Of a stretch of DNA of 5,845 nt, positions 1-5,845 are shown piece by piece. This stretch comes from Eubacterium sp. (lineage in GTDB: Bacteria; Bacillota; Clostridia; Oscillospirales; Acutalibacteraceae). The stretch is from contig JAIDVA010000183.1 in the NCBI GenBank assembly GCA_029059925.1, positions 1-5,845 on the forward strand, written 5' to 3'. The notes below the pieces were generated by a model. That model ran no database searches. It saw only the letters and a program-made list of their open reading frames with translations, and was not told the DNA's origin. The stretch's first letter is position 1. Every line of letters starts with the position of its first letter. Both the position numbers and the translations under genes were made by a program.

Positions 1-974
1 ATGTAATATGTTCCATTAATTGTAATAACCTTTTGGTTGCTTGCCTGCCAATTATAGCTGTCTTCACTTGAGCTGAAGCTGTAGGGCATTTCGTGCAGCC
101 CCGATATTTCATCCGAAGCGTCAGCAGTTATTGTAACGTTTCTCACCCAGTCAGTTGGGTTTTGTGCACTGATTGAGCCGGTAGGTGATAATTTGTCAAT
201 CTTTAAATCAAGTTCACAGACGTCAGAGATATTACCTGCATTATCCTTCGCGCAAACATAAATTTTTGACTGCTTATCAGCTTCAAATGTATTGTCTGTC
301 TGCCAATTGTGTTGATCAGACTCATACGAAAAGCTGTATGCAGCAACACCTGACAAGTCATCATCTGCCTGAGCTGTTAATACTATATTGTTATTTGTCC
401 AGCTATCGGTATTACCTGTTACAGTTGGAATTTCAGGTGCGTTTTTATCAATCTTATTAATATCAACAACCATTGGCTGAGAAATATTGCCTGCATTATC
501 CTTGGAATAAACATACAGTGTTGTATTTTCTGCAACTGTTTTAGTTTTACCTGTCTGCCAGCTGTAGCTGCCCTTTACTGTTGAAAAACTGTATGCAGCA
601 ATGCCCGACTGACTATCGGTAGAATTTGCAGTCAGTGTCACAGAACCGCTTGTCCATTCCGTTGCATTACCCGTAACCGTCGGGACTGAAGGTGCTGTTT
701 TGTCAATTTTATTAATCGTCTGTGTTGAGACTAAGCGGATATTGCCCATAGCATCACGAACATAAATATAGACAGTACAATTGGATGAAAACGTTTTTGT
801 ATTTCCGCTCTGCCAAGCATAGCTGCCCTTTGTTGTTGAAAAAGAATATGGTGTTGAATGAAGTCCTGAGCCACCGCTGTTATCGGCCGCACCATTTATA
901 GTAAGAGTTACATTACCATTTGTCCATGCGGTCGGATTGCCTGTTACACTGTTAATTGTCGGAGCGACAGTATC
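1..974 (-). repeat. Four tandem Ig-like/OmpL47-like protein repeats, about 252-270 bp each
   Basis: The repeats lie within the surface protein at 974-705 (residues 499-588, 90 aa), 704-450 (589-673, 85 aa), 449-198 (674-757, 84 aa) and 197-1 (758 onward, incomplete). Each starts with a D-x-x-[AS]-P motif. Each then has a Trp near position 16-17, an S-G followed by a YSF motif, and a second W-Q near position 50-54. The three complete ones have a Y-V/KDNAGN-like motif near position 65-77. Repeats 2 and 3 are the closest pair; repeat 1 has a 5-residue insertion (about GGSGLHSTP) that repeat 4 partly shares. This pattern matches extracellular Ig-like or OmpL47-type beta domains; which Pfam family fits best cannot be decided by eye. 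The DNA copies have clearly diverged, so this is an old duplication and not a fresh tandem array. Confidence 0.85.
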
Positions 975-2468
975 ATTCGTATAGTTAATAACTGTATAGG
1001 GTCTGTATGACGAGGTCGAATGCTGCTTTGATGCAAATGCACGCCAGTTATAGTTGCCGTCATCCTCCTCAGAGCTTCTAAAAAGCAAGCCGTAATTATG
1101 ATATGTTCCATCAGTCCAATATTGCACAGCAGAGGTAATATCAAATTTATACCAATAAGGATCCCCTGATTTGTCAGTTGATTTACTGTTAATATTTTTT
1201 CGCGCCATAGTGGTAGCAGGATAGTAGTCCGGTCTATTCTCCCATGTAACTGAACTTTCCACCCAATGATCTTTTACTAAGCACGGAGCAACATAAGTAG
1301 TGCTGGTTCGACCGGTTGTTTCACGTTCCCATATATAAGCACTGTTAATTTTAGCACCCTTTTTAATCTCTTCCGGCCATGAAAAATAATTAAGAACACG
1401 TCCGTATCCGAACTCGGAATTTGAGGTGCGTCCAAAGCAACAGGTTGCTTCATTACCATATGGTATAACTCTGCTTGTTGCTGAGCTGTATATTCCGGCA
1501 TCTTTATAATTTGCCAGATTGCTTGTTGTAGGATCTATTGTAACAGGATATACTGTAGCTTCGCTGTCAAGCCATGACTTGTCCACTGTTACAGACATAA
1601 TATATGTATAATCATCAAGCTGCTCAAGAGTATATGTACAGTCTGTATAATGCTCATCCCTGTCGCCCTCAACATATTCACTGTCATAAGCAAATGGCTT
1701 GGAGAATGTCTGAACAACGCTGCTTTCATCCTCATTGCTTATAAGAGATACCGTACCATCATCATTAAGTACAGCCTTGCAGTTATCCGTTTTTAAAGCA
1801 AACGAAAATGTATTTTTATTTATATTCTGATTCAGTACAATTTCGTCCTTCAGTCCATTGAGCTGAGGATAAAACTTCAAAACAGTCTGAGCACCAAAGG
1901 CACCGCTGTATTCAAATATTTCAAATCTATCGTTTAAATAAACGGAAGTGCTCTTCTTACCGACAGATGATGTATAATCAGTTTGTGGAATAATAGAATA
2001 TCCGCAATCATTGAATTCTATCATAACACCTTTTTGTATATCGCTTGAAAAATTAATTCTGTAATCATTCTGTCCGTTAGTATATTCATAGCCTGCGGAT
2101 TTTAATTTTGAATCATTTTGTTTTTCAACAGAGATATCCTTAGTTTTTAATTCACCATTTTCATCGGTATATGAAATCGGCTCTGAAAATAAATACATTG
2201 TATTAGAGCCGTCTCTGTTTTCTAAATTGATTATATGATTATCTGCAAGCATTGCATCTTCTTCAATGCCAACAGCACCTTTTGTATCAACAATTTCAGC
2301 AGCGTAAGCAGAAAGAATTGACTTAATCCGGAGAAGATTCTGAAGACGGGATGAGCCTACAGTAATTGCAACAAATGTACCAAATGCGATGATTAAAGAT
2401 AGTATCACACATAATACCCTTTTCCATAGACTATATTTAATTAATTTCGACTCATAAAATCCTTTCAT
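1..2468 (-). CDS. Large exported surface protein, DNRLRE-like domain plus Ig-like repeats (C-terminus off window)
   Basis: Translating the minus strand from the ATG at 2468 gives 822 codons with no stop before the left edge, so this is one intact frame cut by the window. The N-terminus is basic (residues 1-17), followed by a hydrophobic segment (about 18-38). An AYA-A site near residue 56 could be a signal peptidase cut; otherwise the segment is a membrane anchor. Residues about 60-305 are a polar region I do not recognise. A 'VYPVTIDP' motif (306-313) leads into a DNRLRE-like domain (about 315-497) with the typical INSAYIW and VTWENRP strands; the same order occurs near the N-terminus of WapA/RHS-type wall proteins. 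From residue 499 there are Ig-like repeats to the edge. The role is probably at the cell surface (adhesion, or presenting a C-terminal effector), but this is inference. The ATG has only AAAGG 14 bases upstream, which is poor spacing. The gene is separated from the redox operon by a terminator. Confidence 0.85.
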   Translation of the reverse strand, partial: MKGFYESKLIKYSLWKRVLCVILSLIIAFGTFVAITVGSSRLQNLLRIKSILSAYAAEIVDTKGAVGIEEDAMLADNHIINLENRDGSNTMYLFSEPISYTDENGELKTKDISVEKQNDSKLKSAGYEYTNGQNDYRINFSSDIQKGVMIEFNDCGYSIIPQTDYTSSVGKKSTSVYLNDRFEIFEYSGAFGAQTVLKFYPQLNGLKDEIVLNQNINKNTFSFALKTDNCKAVLNDDGTVSLISNEDESSVVQTFSKPFAYDSEYVEGDRDEHYTDCTYTLEQLDDYTYIMSVTVDKSWLDSEATVYPVTIDPTTSNLANYKDAGIYSSATSRVIPYGNEATCCFGRTSNSEFGYGRVLNYFSWPEEIKKGAKINSAYIWERETTGRTSTTYVAPCLVKDHWVESSVTWENRPDYYPATTMARKNINSKSTDKSGDPYWYKFDITSAVQYWTDGTYHNYGLLFRSSEEDDGNYNWRAFASKQHSTSSYRPYTVINYTNDTVAPTINSVTGNPTAWTNGNVTLTINGAADNSGGSGLHSTPYSFSTTKGSYAWQSGNTKTFSSNCTVYIYVRDAMGNIRLVSTQTINKIDKTAPSVPTVTGNATEWTSGSVTLTANSTDSQSGIAAYSFSTVKGSYSWQTGKTKTVAENTTLYVYSKDNAGNISQPMVVDINKIDKNAPEIPTVTGNTDSWTNNNIVLTAQADDDLSGVAAYSFSYESDQHNWQTDNTFEADKQSKIYVCAKDNAGNISDVCELDLKIDKLSPTGSISAQNPTDWVRNVTITADASDEISGLHEMPYSFSSSEDSYNWQASNQKVITINGTYY

Positions 2469-2490
2469 TTCAATTCACATAACCTTTCAA

Positions 2491-2496
2491 ATTATA
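2491..2496 (-). promoter_or_regulatory. Candidate -10 box (TATAAT) for the surface-protein gene
   Basis: A perfect TATAAT reads on the minus strand 22 bases before the ATG at 2468. No good TTGACA-like -35 hexamer lies 16-18 bases upstream; the best matches there are poor, and a TTGAAA lies only 7 bases away. A start site 6-8 bases downstream would fall on or next to the AAAGG at 2483-2487, leaving a very short leader. A promoter is expected here because the upstream operon ends in a terminator, but in such AT-rich DNA the box could be chance. Confidence 0.35.
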
Positions 2497-2526
2497 AACA
2501 GAATTTCAAAACATAATGCGTTCTTA

Positions 2527-2540
2527 TTGCAGTGCTGCAA
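2527..2540. promoter_or_regulatory. 14-base palindrome TTGCAG-tg-CTGCAA, possible operator
   Basis: Two perfect 6-base arms flank a 2-base centre, about 30-45 bases upstream of the TATAAT box. The size and symmetry suit a dimeric DNA-binding regulator of the surface-protein gene. No regulator is encoded in the window, and the site occurs once as far as I can see, so its function is inferred from position alone. Confidence 0.3.
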
Positions 2541-2694
2541 AATTTAATAAACCTACATATCATTAATTCTAAAATGCCATATTATATTGCTTTGTCAACC
2601 GCAAATGCAAAATTACACAATATTACGACAAAAATACACAAAATTCAATTTGTTATCACTTTCCAAAAGTATAATTTTATTAACAAGCTAACGC

Positions 2695-2728
2695 AAAAAA
2701 TCCACTGCATTGAATAATACAGTGGATT
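2695..2728 (-). terminator. Rho-independent terminator of the redox operon
   Basis: On the minus strand, AATCCACTG and CAGTGGATT form a perfect 9-base-pair stem around a 12-base loop. Four further T residues follow directly, giving a run of six with the stem end. It lies about 80 bases past the aldo/keto reductase stop and just before the region that would drive the next gene. In the plus direction the stem is followed only by CTTTATTA, so activity there would be weak. Confidence 0.82.
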
Positions 2729-2742
2729 CTTTATTACTTGAT

Positions 2743-2777
2743 AGTCAGTCTGAGGAATTATTAAGGACTGACTTTTG
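2743..2777 (+). terminator. Second hairpin, T-tract on the plus strand (weak terminator-like)
   Basis: AGTCAGTC (2743-2750) and GACTGACT (2766-2773) form a perfect 8-base-pair stem with a 15-base loop. TTT then G follows on the plus strand. On the minus strand, in which the operon is read, no T-run follows, so there it would be only a 3' hairpin about 35 bases after the aldo/keto reductase stop. It may stabilise the mRNA 3' end or block antisense transcription; no plus-strand gene is present that would need it. Confidence 0.4.
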
Positions 2778-2807
2778 TAAACAATAATTTTTATATGATT
2801 TAAAGTA

Positions 2808-3659
2808 TTAATCGTGAACCTTGAGAGAATGAATCATTCTGATAAAAGCAGGATCGCCATGATCTACAATCTCGCTTTTACCCAAATCAAGCTTAGAGAT
2901 TTCTGCTATTTCGTCAGATGTGAGTTCAAAATCCCAGATATCAATATTTTGCTCCATTCTTTCAATATGAGTTGATTTAGGGATAATAACAACACCTCGC
3001 TGAACGTTCCACCTGAGTGCAACCTGAGCAGCTGACTTACTGTATTTGTCACCAATAGCTGTCAAAACCGGATGATTGAAAATTCCATGCTTACCCTCAG
3101 CAAGAGGTCCCCAGGCCATTGGTGTTACTCCATATTCTTTCATATTATCAAGAGCATTTTCCTGAACAAAAAAAGGATGCAGCTCAATCTGATTTATTGC
3201 AGGACTTACATCAACAGTCTCACAAAAATCTGCGAGGATTGCAGGATAGAAATTACATACACCAATTGCTCTGATTTTACCCTCTTTATAAAGCTCTTCC
3301 ATAGCTCTCCATGCACCATGATAGTCACCCATCGGCTGGTGAATAAGATAAAGATCAAGATAATCAAGTCCAAGCTTTTCAAGGGATGTGTTAAAGGCTT
3401 TCTTCGCCTGCTCATAGCCTGCATCCTGCACCCACAGCTTTGTTACAACAAATAGCTCCTCATGCGCAACACCGCTTTTGACGATGGCATTTCCGACTGC
3501 TTCCTCATTCATATATGCTGCGGCAGTATCAATAAGTCTGTAGCCGCTTTTAATTGCATCAAGCACAGCTTTTTCACACACCTGTGCATCGGGAATCTGA
3601 AATACACCAAATCCCTCAAGCGGCATTTTCACCCCATTATTCAATGTAATATAGTCCAT
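2808..3659 (-). CDS. Aldo/keto reductase (2,5-diketogluconate reductase-like)
   Basis: This is a 283-residue cytosolic NAD(P)H-dependent oxidoreductase that reduces aldehydes or ketones to alcohols. It is full length for the family, which folds as a TIM barrel. The catalytic tetrad is complete: Asp44 and Tyr49 (LIDTAAAYMNEEAVG region), Lys74 (VVTKLW) and His107 (LYLIHQP). The GVCNF motif (133-137) and the coenzyme-binding IPKST segment (226-230), followed by R234 and N238, are in place. His231 stands where diketogluconate reductases often have Arg, so NADPH preference is not assured. The ATG at 3659 is preceded by a strong AAAAGGAG (3666-3673) with 6-base spacing, and the stop is TAA. It is the last gene of the operon, 18 bases after the EFR1 gene. 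The physiological substrate is unknown; reactive aldehydes such as methylglyoxal are a reasonable guess from the context. Confidence 0.93.
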   Translation of the reverse strand: MDYITLNNGVKMPLEGFGVFQIPDAQVCEKAVLDAIKSGYRLIDTAAAYMNEEAVGNAIVKSGVAHEELFVVTKLWVQDAGYEQAKKAFNTSLEKLGLDYLDLYLIHQPMGDYHGAWRAMEELYKEGKIRAIGVCNFYPAILADFCETVDVSPAINQIELHPFFVQENALDNMKEYGVTPMAWGPLAEGKHGIFNHPVLTAIGDKYSKSAAQVALRWNVQRGVVIIPKSTHIERMEQNIDIWDFELTSDEIAEISKLDLGKSEIVDHGDPAFIRMIHSLKVHD

Positions 3660-3677
3660 AAAAAACTCCTTTTAAAA

Positions 3678-4445
3678 TCAATCTTGATTGTTTGAATTTA
3701 TTATTTCCTGCAAGGTAATATTTTCATTTCTATACCTTGCATTTGGATTTTTCTCTCCACGTTTTATGGTAATTGCCTTTTGAGGGCAATTGTGTGCGCA
3801 AGCAAGACAATATTCACATTCGGCTTTTCTGCGAACTGCAATTCCGTTGCCGATAATTATATTATTAACAGGGCAAACCTTTTTACATATACCGCAGCCG
3901 ATACATTTTTCAGTCTTGATTCTAAGCTGGCTGCCGTCATTTATCATAAGTCTGAGCTTTTCCATTGTCCAGACACGCTTTGCAAGCCTTCTGTCCTGTG
4001 ATGACACCTTTGGAACACCCTGCTTTTTTGCATTAACATCTGCAATAATCTTATCAATTCTCTTTTCTGTACCTTTATCAGCAATCACTTCTTTTTCCAT
4101 ATCAAATACAGGAAGGTAATTATCTGCCATTGATACAGTATTCATATAGTTAATTTTAATACCCAGCTTTTTACATTCATCAGGTACTGTTTCACATATT
4201 ACCGAATCGTGATTGCCATATGTGCCTATAAAATATAAGTAATCCGTTTTAAAGTTTGATTTACGCATAAAATCCATCACGATTTTCGGAGCACGACCTG
4301 CATACACAGGGAATACAATACCAATACTTTCATCTGAAAAATCGAGTCTGTTATGCTTTATCATCTGCGGGATGCTTATAGGATTTTCGTCAAGCCTTTT
4401 TGCAACATAAAGGCTGTTGCCTGTTGCAGTAAAATAAAATACCAT
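3678..4445 (-). CDS. EFR1-family flavodoxin-like/2x[4Fe-4S] ferredoxin
   Basis: This is a 255-residue cytosolic electron carrier. The N-terminal part is flavodoxin-like: FTATGNS (5-11) is the FMN phosphate loop at the very start, and VFPVYAG (44-50), TYGNHD (75-80) and MADNYLP (106-112) are typical of EFR1 proteins. The C-terminal part has two complete bacterial ferredoxin motifs, C181-C184-C187-C191-P and C210-C213-C216-C220-P, for two [4Fe-4S] clusters. The family is common in anaerobic Firmicutes, but its redox partners are poorly defined. The ATG at 4445 is preceded by AAAGGTGA (4449-4456), and the stop is TGA. Gaps are 14 bases to the flavodoxin upstream and 18 to the aldo/keto reductase downstream. 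It could carry electrons between the reduced ferredoxin pool and flavin partners in the operon; that link is inference. Confidence 0.93.
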   Translation of the reverse strand: MVFYFTATGNSLYVAKRLDENPISIPQMIKHNRLDFSDESIGIVFPVYAGRAPKIVMDFMRKSNFKTDYLYFIGTYGNHDSVICETVPDECKKLGIKINYMNTVSMADNYLPVFDMEKEVIADKGTEKRIDKIIADVNAKKQGVPKVSSQDRRLAKRVWTMEKLRLMINDGSQLRIKTEKCIGCGICKKVCPVNNIIIGNGIAVRRKAECEYCLACAHNCPQKAITIKRGEKNPNARYRNENITLQEIINSNNQD

Positions 4446-4459
4446 AATTCACCTTTCAG

Positions 4460-5110
4460 TTATATATCAAAACCTTCAATCCACGAATGAATTTCTGTTT
4501 CAGATACGCTTTCAGTAAATCTTTCACCATCAAGCCAATTGCCTGCGCCTGCCATCTGTTCAAGCAGTCTGCCGCTTTCACCTAATCCCGAGCTTGTTGA
4601 TGTACAAAACGGAATCACTGTTTTTCCTGTGAAATCATTGTCCTTTACAAAGTTATTCACAGGCCATGCAGCAATCTGCCACCAGATAGGAAAACCAATA
4701 AACACAGTATCATAGGATTCCCAGTTATCCACTGTTGATGACACAAGCTCTATATTTCTTGCATCTTCATTGTCGTGCTCATAATTAACACGGCTGTTTT
4801 CGTCTCTCCAATTCAAATCGTCATCTGTATATGCATCTTTTGGCTCAAGTGCAAAAACATCTGCATTTGTTGCCTTGGCGATATAGTTTGCCGCATTTTC
4901 GGTATTACCGCTTGCCGAAAAATACACCACCAAAGTTTTTCCCTTATCAGCAATACTATTCTGACTGTCAGATTCAGCTGTTGTATCTGAAACCTGCTGA
5001 GCAGATGTTGAAGAGCCCCGGGTTTCATTCTCATTCTGCAAATTATTGCTGCATGCAGCAAGAGCAAATATAAGCATAACTGCCATTAAAACTGAAATAA
5101 TTTTCCTCAT
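4460..5110 (-). CDS. Lipid-anchored flavodoxin
   Basis: This 216-residue protein has a classic lipoprotein signal: basic start (RK at 2-3), hydrophobic core (about 5-18) and lipobox L17-A18-A19-C20. It should therefore be lipidated at Cys20 and face outwards. Residues 21-57 form a Ser/Thr/Glu/Asp/Asn/Gln-rich tether. The flavodoxin domain starts at about 58 with TLVVYFSASGNTENAA; S65-T70 is the FMN phosphate loop. The YTDDDLNW (94-101) and GFPIWWQIAAWP (139-150) motifs, the latter near the flavin ring, mark the flavodoxin_4-type family. The domain runs to the C-terminus, so it looks complete. The ATG at 5110 has AAAGGGG (5119-5125) at 8-base spacing, and the stop is TAA. It starts 19 bases after the alcohol dehydrogenase stop. 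Its role is probably single-electron transfer or quinone/nitro reduction at the membrane surface; the partner is not known. Confidence 0.93.
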   Translation of the reverse strand: MRKIISVLMAVMLIFALAACSNNLQNENETRGSSTSAQQVSDTTAESDSQNSIADKGKTLVVYFSASGNTENAANYIAKATNADVFALEPKDAYTDDDLNWRDENSRVNYEHDNEDARNIELVSSTVDNWESYDTVFIGFPIWWQIAAWPVNNFVKDNDFTGKTVIPFCTSTSSGLGESGRLLEQMAGAGNWLDGERFTESVSETEIHSWIEGFDI

Positions 5111-5129
5111 AATTTATACCCCTTTCAAA

Positions 5130-5845
5130 TTAAAAACATTCTTTAAATATTTCAAATATTTCTTCATGTGTCATTTTTTTATATGCTGTAGGTACTATAT
5201 TGCAGGAATACGCAATAGCTTTCAAATCTGTATCAGCATCAATTCCGATTTCACTAAATTTTGACGGCATTCCGATTTCCTTAATAAAATCAGCAAGTGC
5301 CACAATTCCCTCAAGTGCAATTTCATCGTCTGTTTTATTTGCAGGGTCAACACCCCATACCTCAGTTGCAAACTGCTTAAACTTTGGCAAACCATACTTA
5401 TAAATATGACGATAATATACAGGATGCAGTACTGCCAATCCTTCACCGTGATTGCAGTCTGTATATGCACCTAACTGATGCTCCATCTGGTGACATTCAA
5501 AATCTGTTTGCTTGCCAAGCTTGATGATACGGTTTTCTGCCATTGTCGCATCCCACATCAGATTGCTTCTGGCTGTATAATCCTCGGGATTTTTGATTGC
5601 TGCACGAATATTTAATATAACATTCTTCATAAGTGCTTCGGAAATATCATCCGACACATTGCTTTCATCAGGCTTGCCGAAATAAGTTTCCATAATGTGT
5701 GACAACGTGTCAAAAGCACCTGATACCATTTGCTTTTTCGGCACACTATAGGTATATGTCGGGTCAAGCAAAGCAAATTTTGTATAACATTTAGGATAAT
5801 CTCAGCCTTTTTTAATCTTAAGCGCTTCATTCGTAATAACTCCAC
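5130..5845 (-). CDS. Iron-containing alcohol dehydrogenase, C-terminal part, interrupted by in-frame TGA (possible pseudogene)
   Basis: The frame reads from the right edge as GVITNEALKIKKG, then TGA (5802-5804), then DYPKCYTKFALLDPTYTYSV and on to a TAA at 5130. It resembles group III (YqhD/butanol dehydrogenase-like) enzymes, which interconvert aldehydes and alcohols with NAD(P)H. Counting from the TTG at 5771 (213 residues to the stop), the metal ligands are all present: D21 and H25 in FDTLSH, then H94 and H108, 14 residues apart as in YqhD. H98 lies between them. Sequence on both sides of the TGA aligns with the family, so this is one gene with a nonsense codon. The TTG at 5771 lies inside the conserved domain and is unlikely to be a real start; a product from it would lack the N-terminal coenzyme-binding domain, which in an intact gene lies beyond the window. 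It is the first operon gene visible. Confidence 0.85.
5802..5804 (-). other. In-frame TGA inside the alcohol dehydrogenase gene
   Basis: The codon sits between KKG and DYPKC, and the frame is open and family-like on both sides. A Trp here (TGG to TGA, one base) is the simplest ancestral residue. Trp is encoded by TGG elsewhere in this gene and its neighbours, and the EFR1 gene ends in TGA, so the standard code applies. Possible causes are a nonsense mutation, a sequencing error or, less likely, readthrough. Confidence 0.75.

Larger units (their letters stand above)
2469..2807. other. Intergenic region between redox operon and surface-protein gene
   Basis: This is 339 bases of AT-rich DNA. 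It contains, from the right, a hairpin at 2743-2773, the intrinsic terminator at 2695-2728, an unremarkable AT-rich stretch (about 2541-2694), a 14-base palindrome at 2527-2540 and a TATAAT box at 2491-2496. A plus-strand frame of 61 codons at 2532-2717 crosses it, but it overlaps the terminator stem and has no recognisable ribosome binding site or domain, so I do not call it a gene. Confidence 0.7.

Noticed and set aside
185..460. Plus-strand 91-codon open frame
   Set aside because: It lies entirely antisense to the Ig-like repeats of the surface protein, and its translation is low-complexity (Tyr/Leu/His-rich) with no domain.
1..974. CRISPR-like or recent tandem DNA repeat array
   Set aside because: The period of 252-270 bases and extensive divergence match protein-domain repeats; there are no short identical repeats with spacers.
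944..1501. Minus-strand short frames at 944-1144 and 1277-1501
   Set aside because: They are alternative frames inside the long surface-protein frame, which is open across the whole stretch and encodes recognisable domains.
1..2468. Possibility that the left region is a decayed gene or non-coding, given only short closed frames
   Set aside because: Reading the minus strand codon by codon from 2468 shows no stop over 822 codons; the frame is simply not closed within the window.
2532..2717. Plus-strand 61-codon frame in the intergenic gap
   Set aside because: It is AT-rich, lacks a recognisable ribosome binding site, overlaps the terminator stem at its 3' end, and has no recognisable motif.
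3072..3455. Plus-strand 127-codon frame
   Set aside because: It is antisense to the aldo/keto reductase, whose catalytic residues and length are all correct.
5802..5804. TGA as a sense codon through a variant genetic code
   Set aside because: Trp is encoded by TGG in the same gene and its neighbours, and the EFR1 gene uses TGA as its stop right after the end of a normal-length protein.

Overview
The window looks like chromosomal DNA from a low-GC Gram-positive anaerobe, most likely a gut-type member of the Clostridia (Oscillospiraceae/Lachnospiraceae-like). This rests on the AT-rich sequence, strong AAAGG-type ribosome binding sites, a lipoprotein flavodoxin, an EFR1-type flavodoxin/ferredoxin fusion, and a surface protein with a 'YPVTIDP' plus DNRLRE-like layout. 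The species cannot be named from the sequence. Every convincing gene is on the minus strand, so transcription runs right to left.

Right part (about 5845 to 2808): four redox genes lie in tandem with gaps of 14 to 19 bases, each internal gene having its own good Shine-Dalgarno sequence. In order of transcription they are the C-terminal part of an iron-containing (YqhD/butanol-dehydrogenase-like) alcohol dehydrogenase, a lipid-anchored flavodoxin, an EFR1-family flavodoxin-like/2x[4Fe-4S] protein, and an aldo/keto reductase of the 2,5-diketogluconate reductase type. They form one operon whose promoter lies beyond the right edge. A clear intrinsic terminator at about 2695-2728 closes it. Together they look like a reductive stress cassette, with two aldehyde/ketone reductases and two flavin or iron-sulfur electron carriers; the substrate is unknown. 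The alcohol dehydrogenase frame carries an in-frame TGA at 5802-5804, so the gene may be broken.

Middle (2469-2807): a 339-base AT-rich gap with no supported gene. It holds the operon terminator, a second hairpin of opposite polarity, a 14-base palindrome and a TATAAT box in front of the next gene.

Left part (2468 to 1): one uninterrupted reading frame of 822 codons that runs off the left edge. It encodes the N-terminal part of a large exported protein: a hydrophobic export segment, a region of unknown fold, a DNRLRE-like domain, then at least four Ig-like/OmpL47-like repeats of 84 to 90 residues. The C-terminus, which would show whether it is wall-anchored, an RHS/WapA-like polymorphic toxin or something else, is not in the window.

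I see no RNA gene, CRISPR array, insertion sequence or prophage. I found no unmistakable new system. The points most worth a second look are the interrupted dehydrogenase, the extracytoplasmic flavodoxin coupled to an EFR1 protein, and the identity of the repeat-bearing surface protein.
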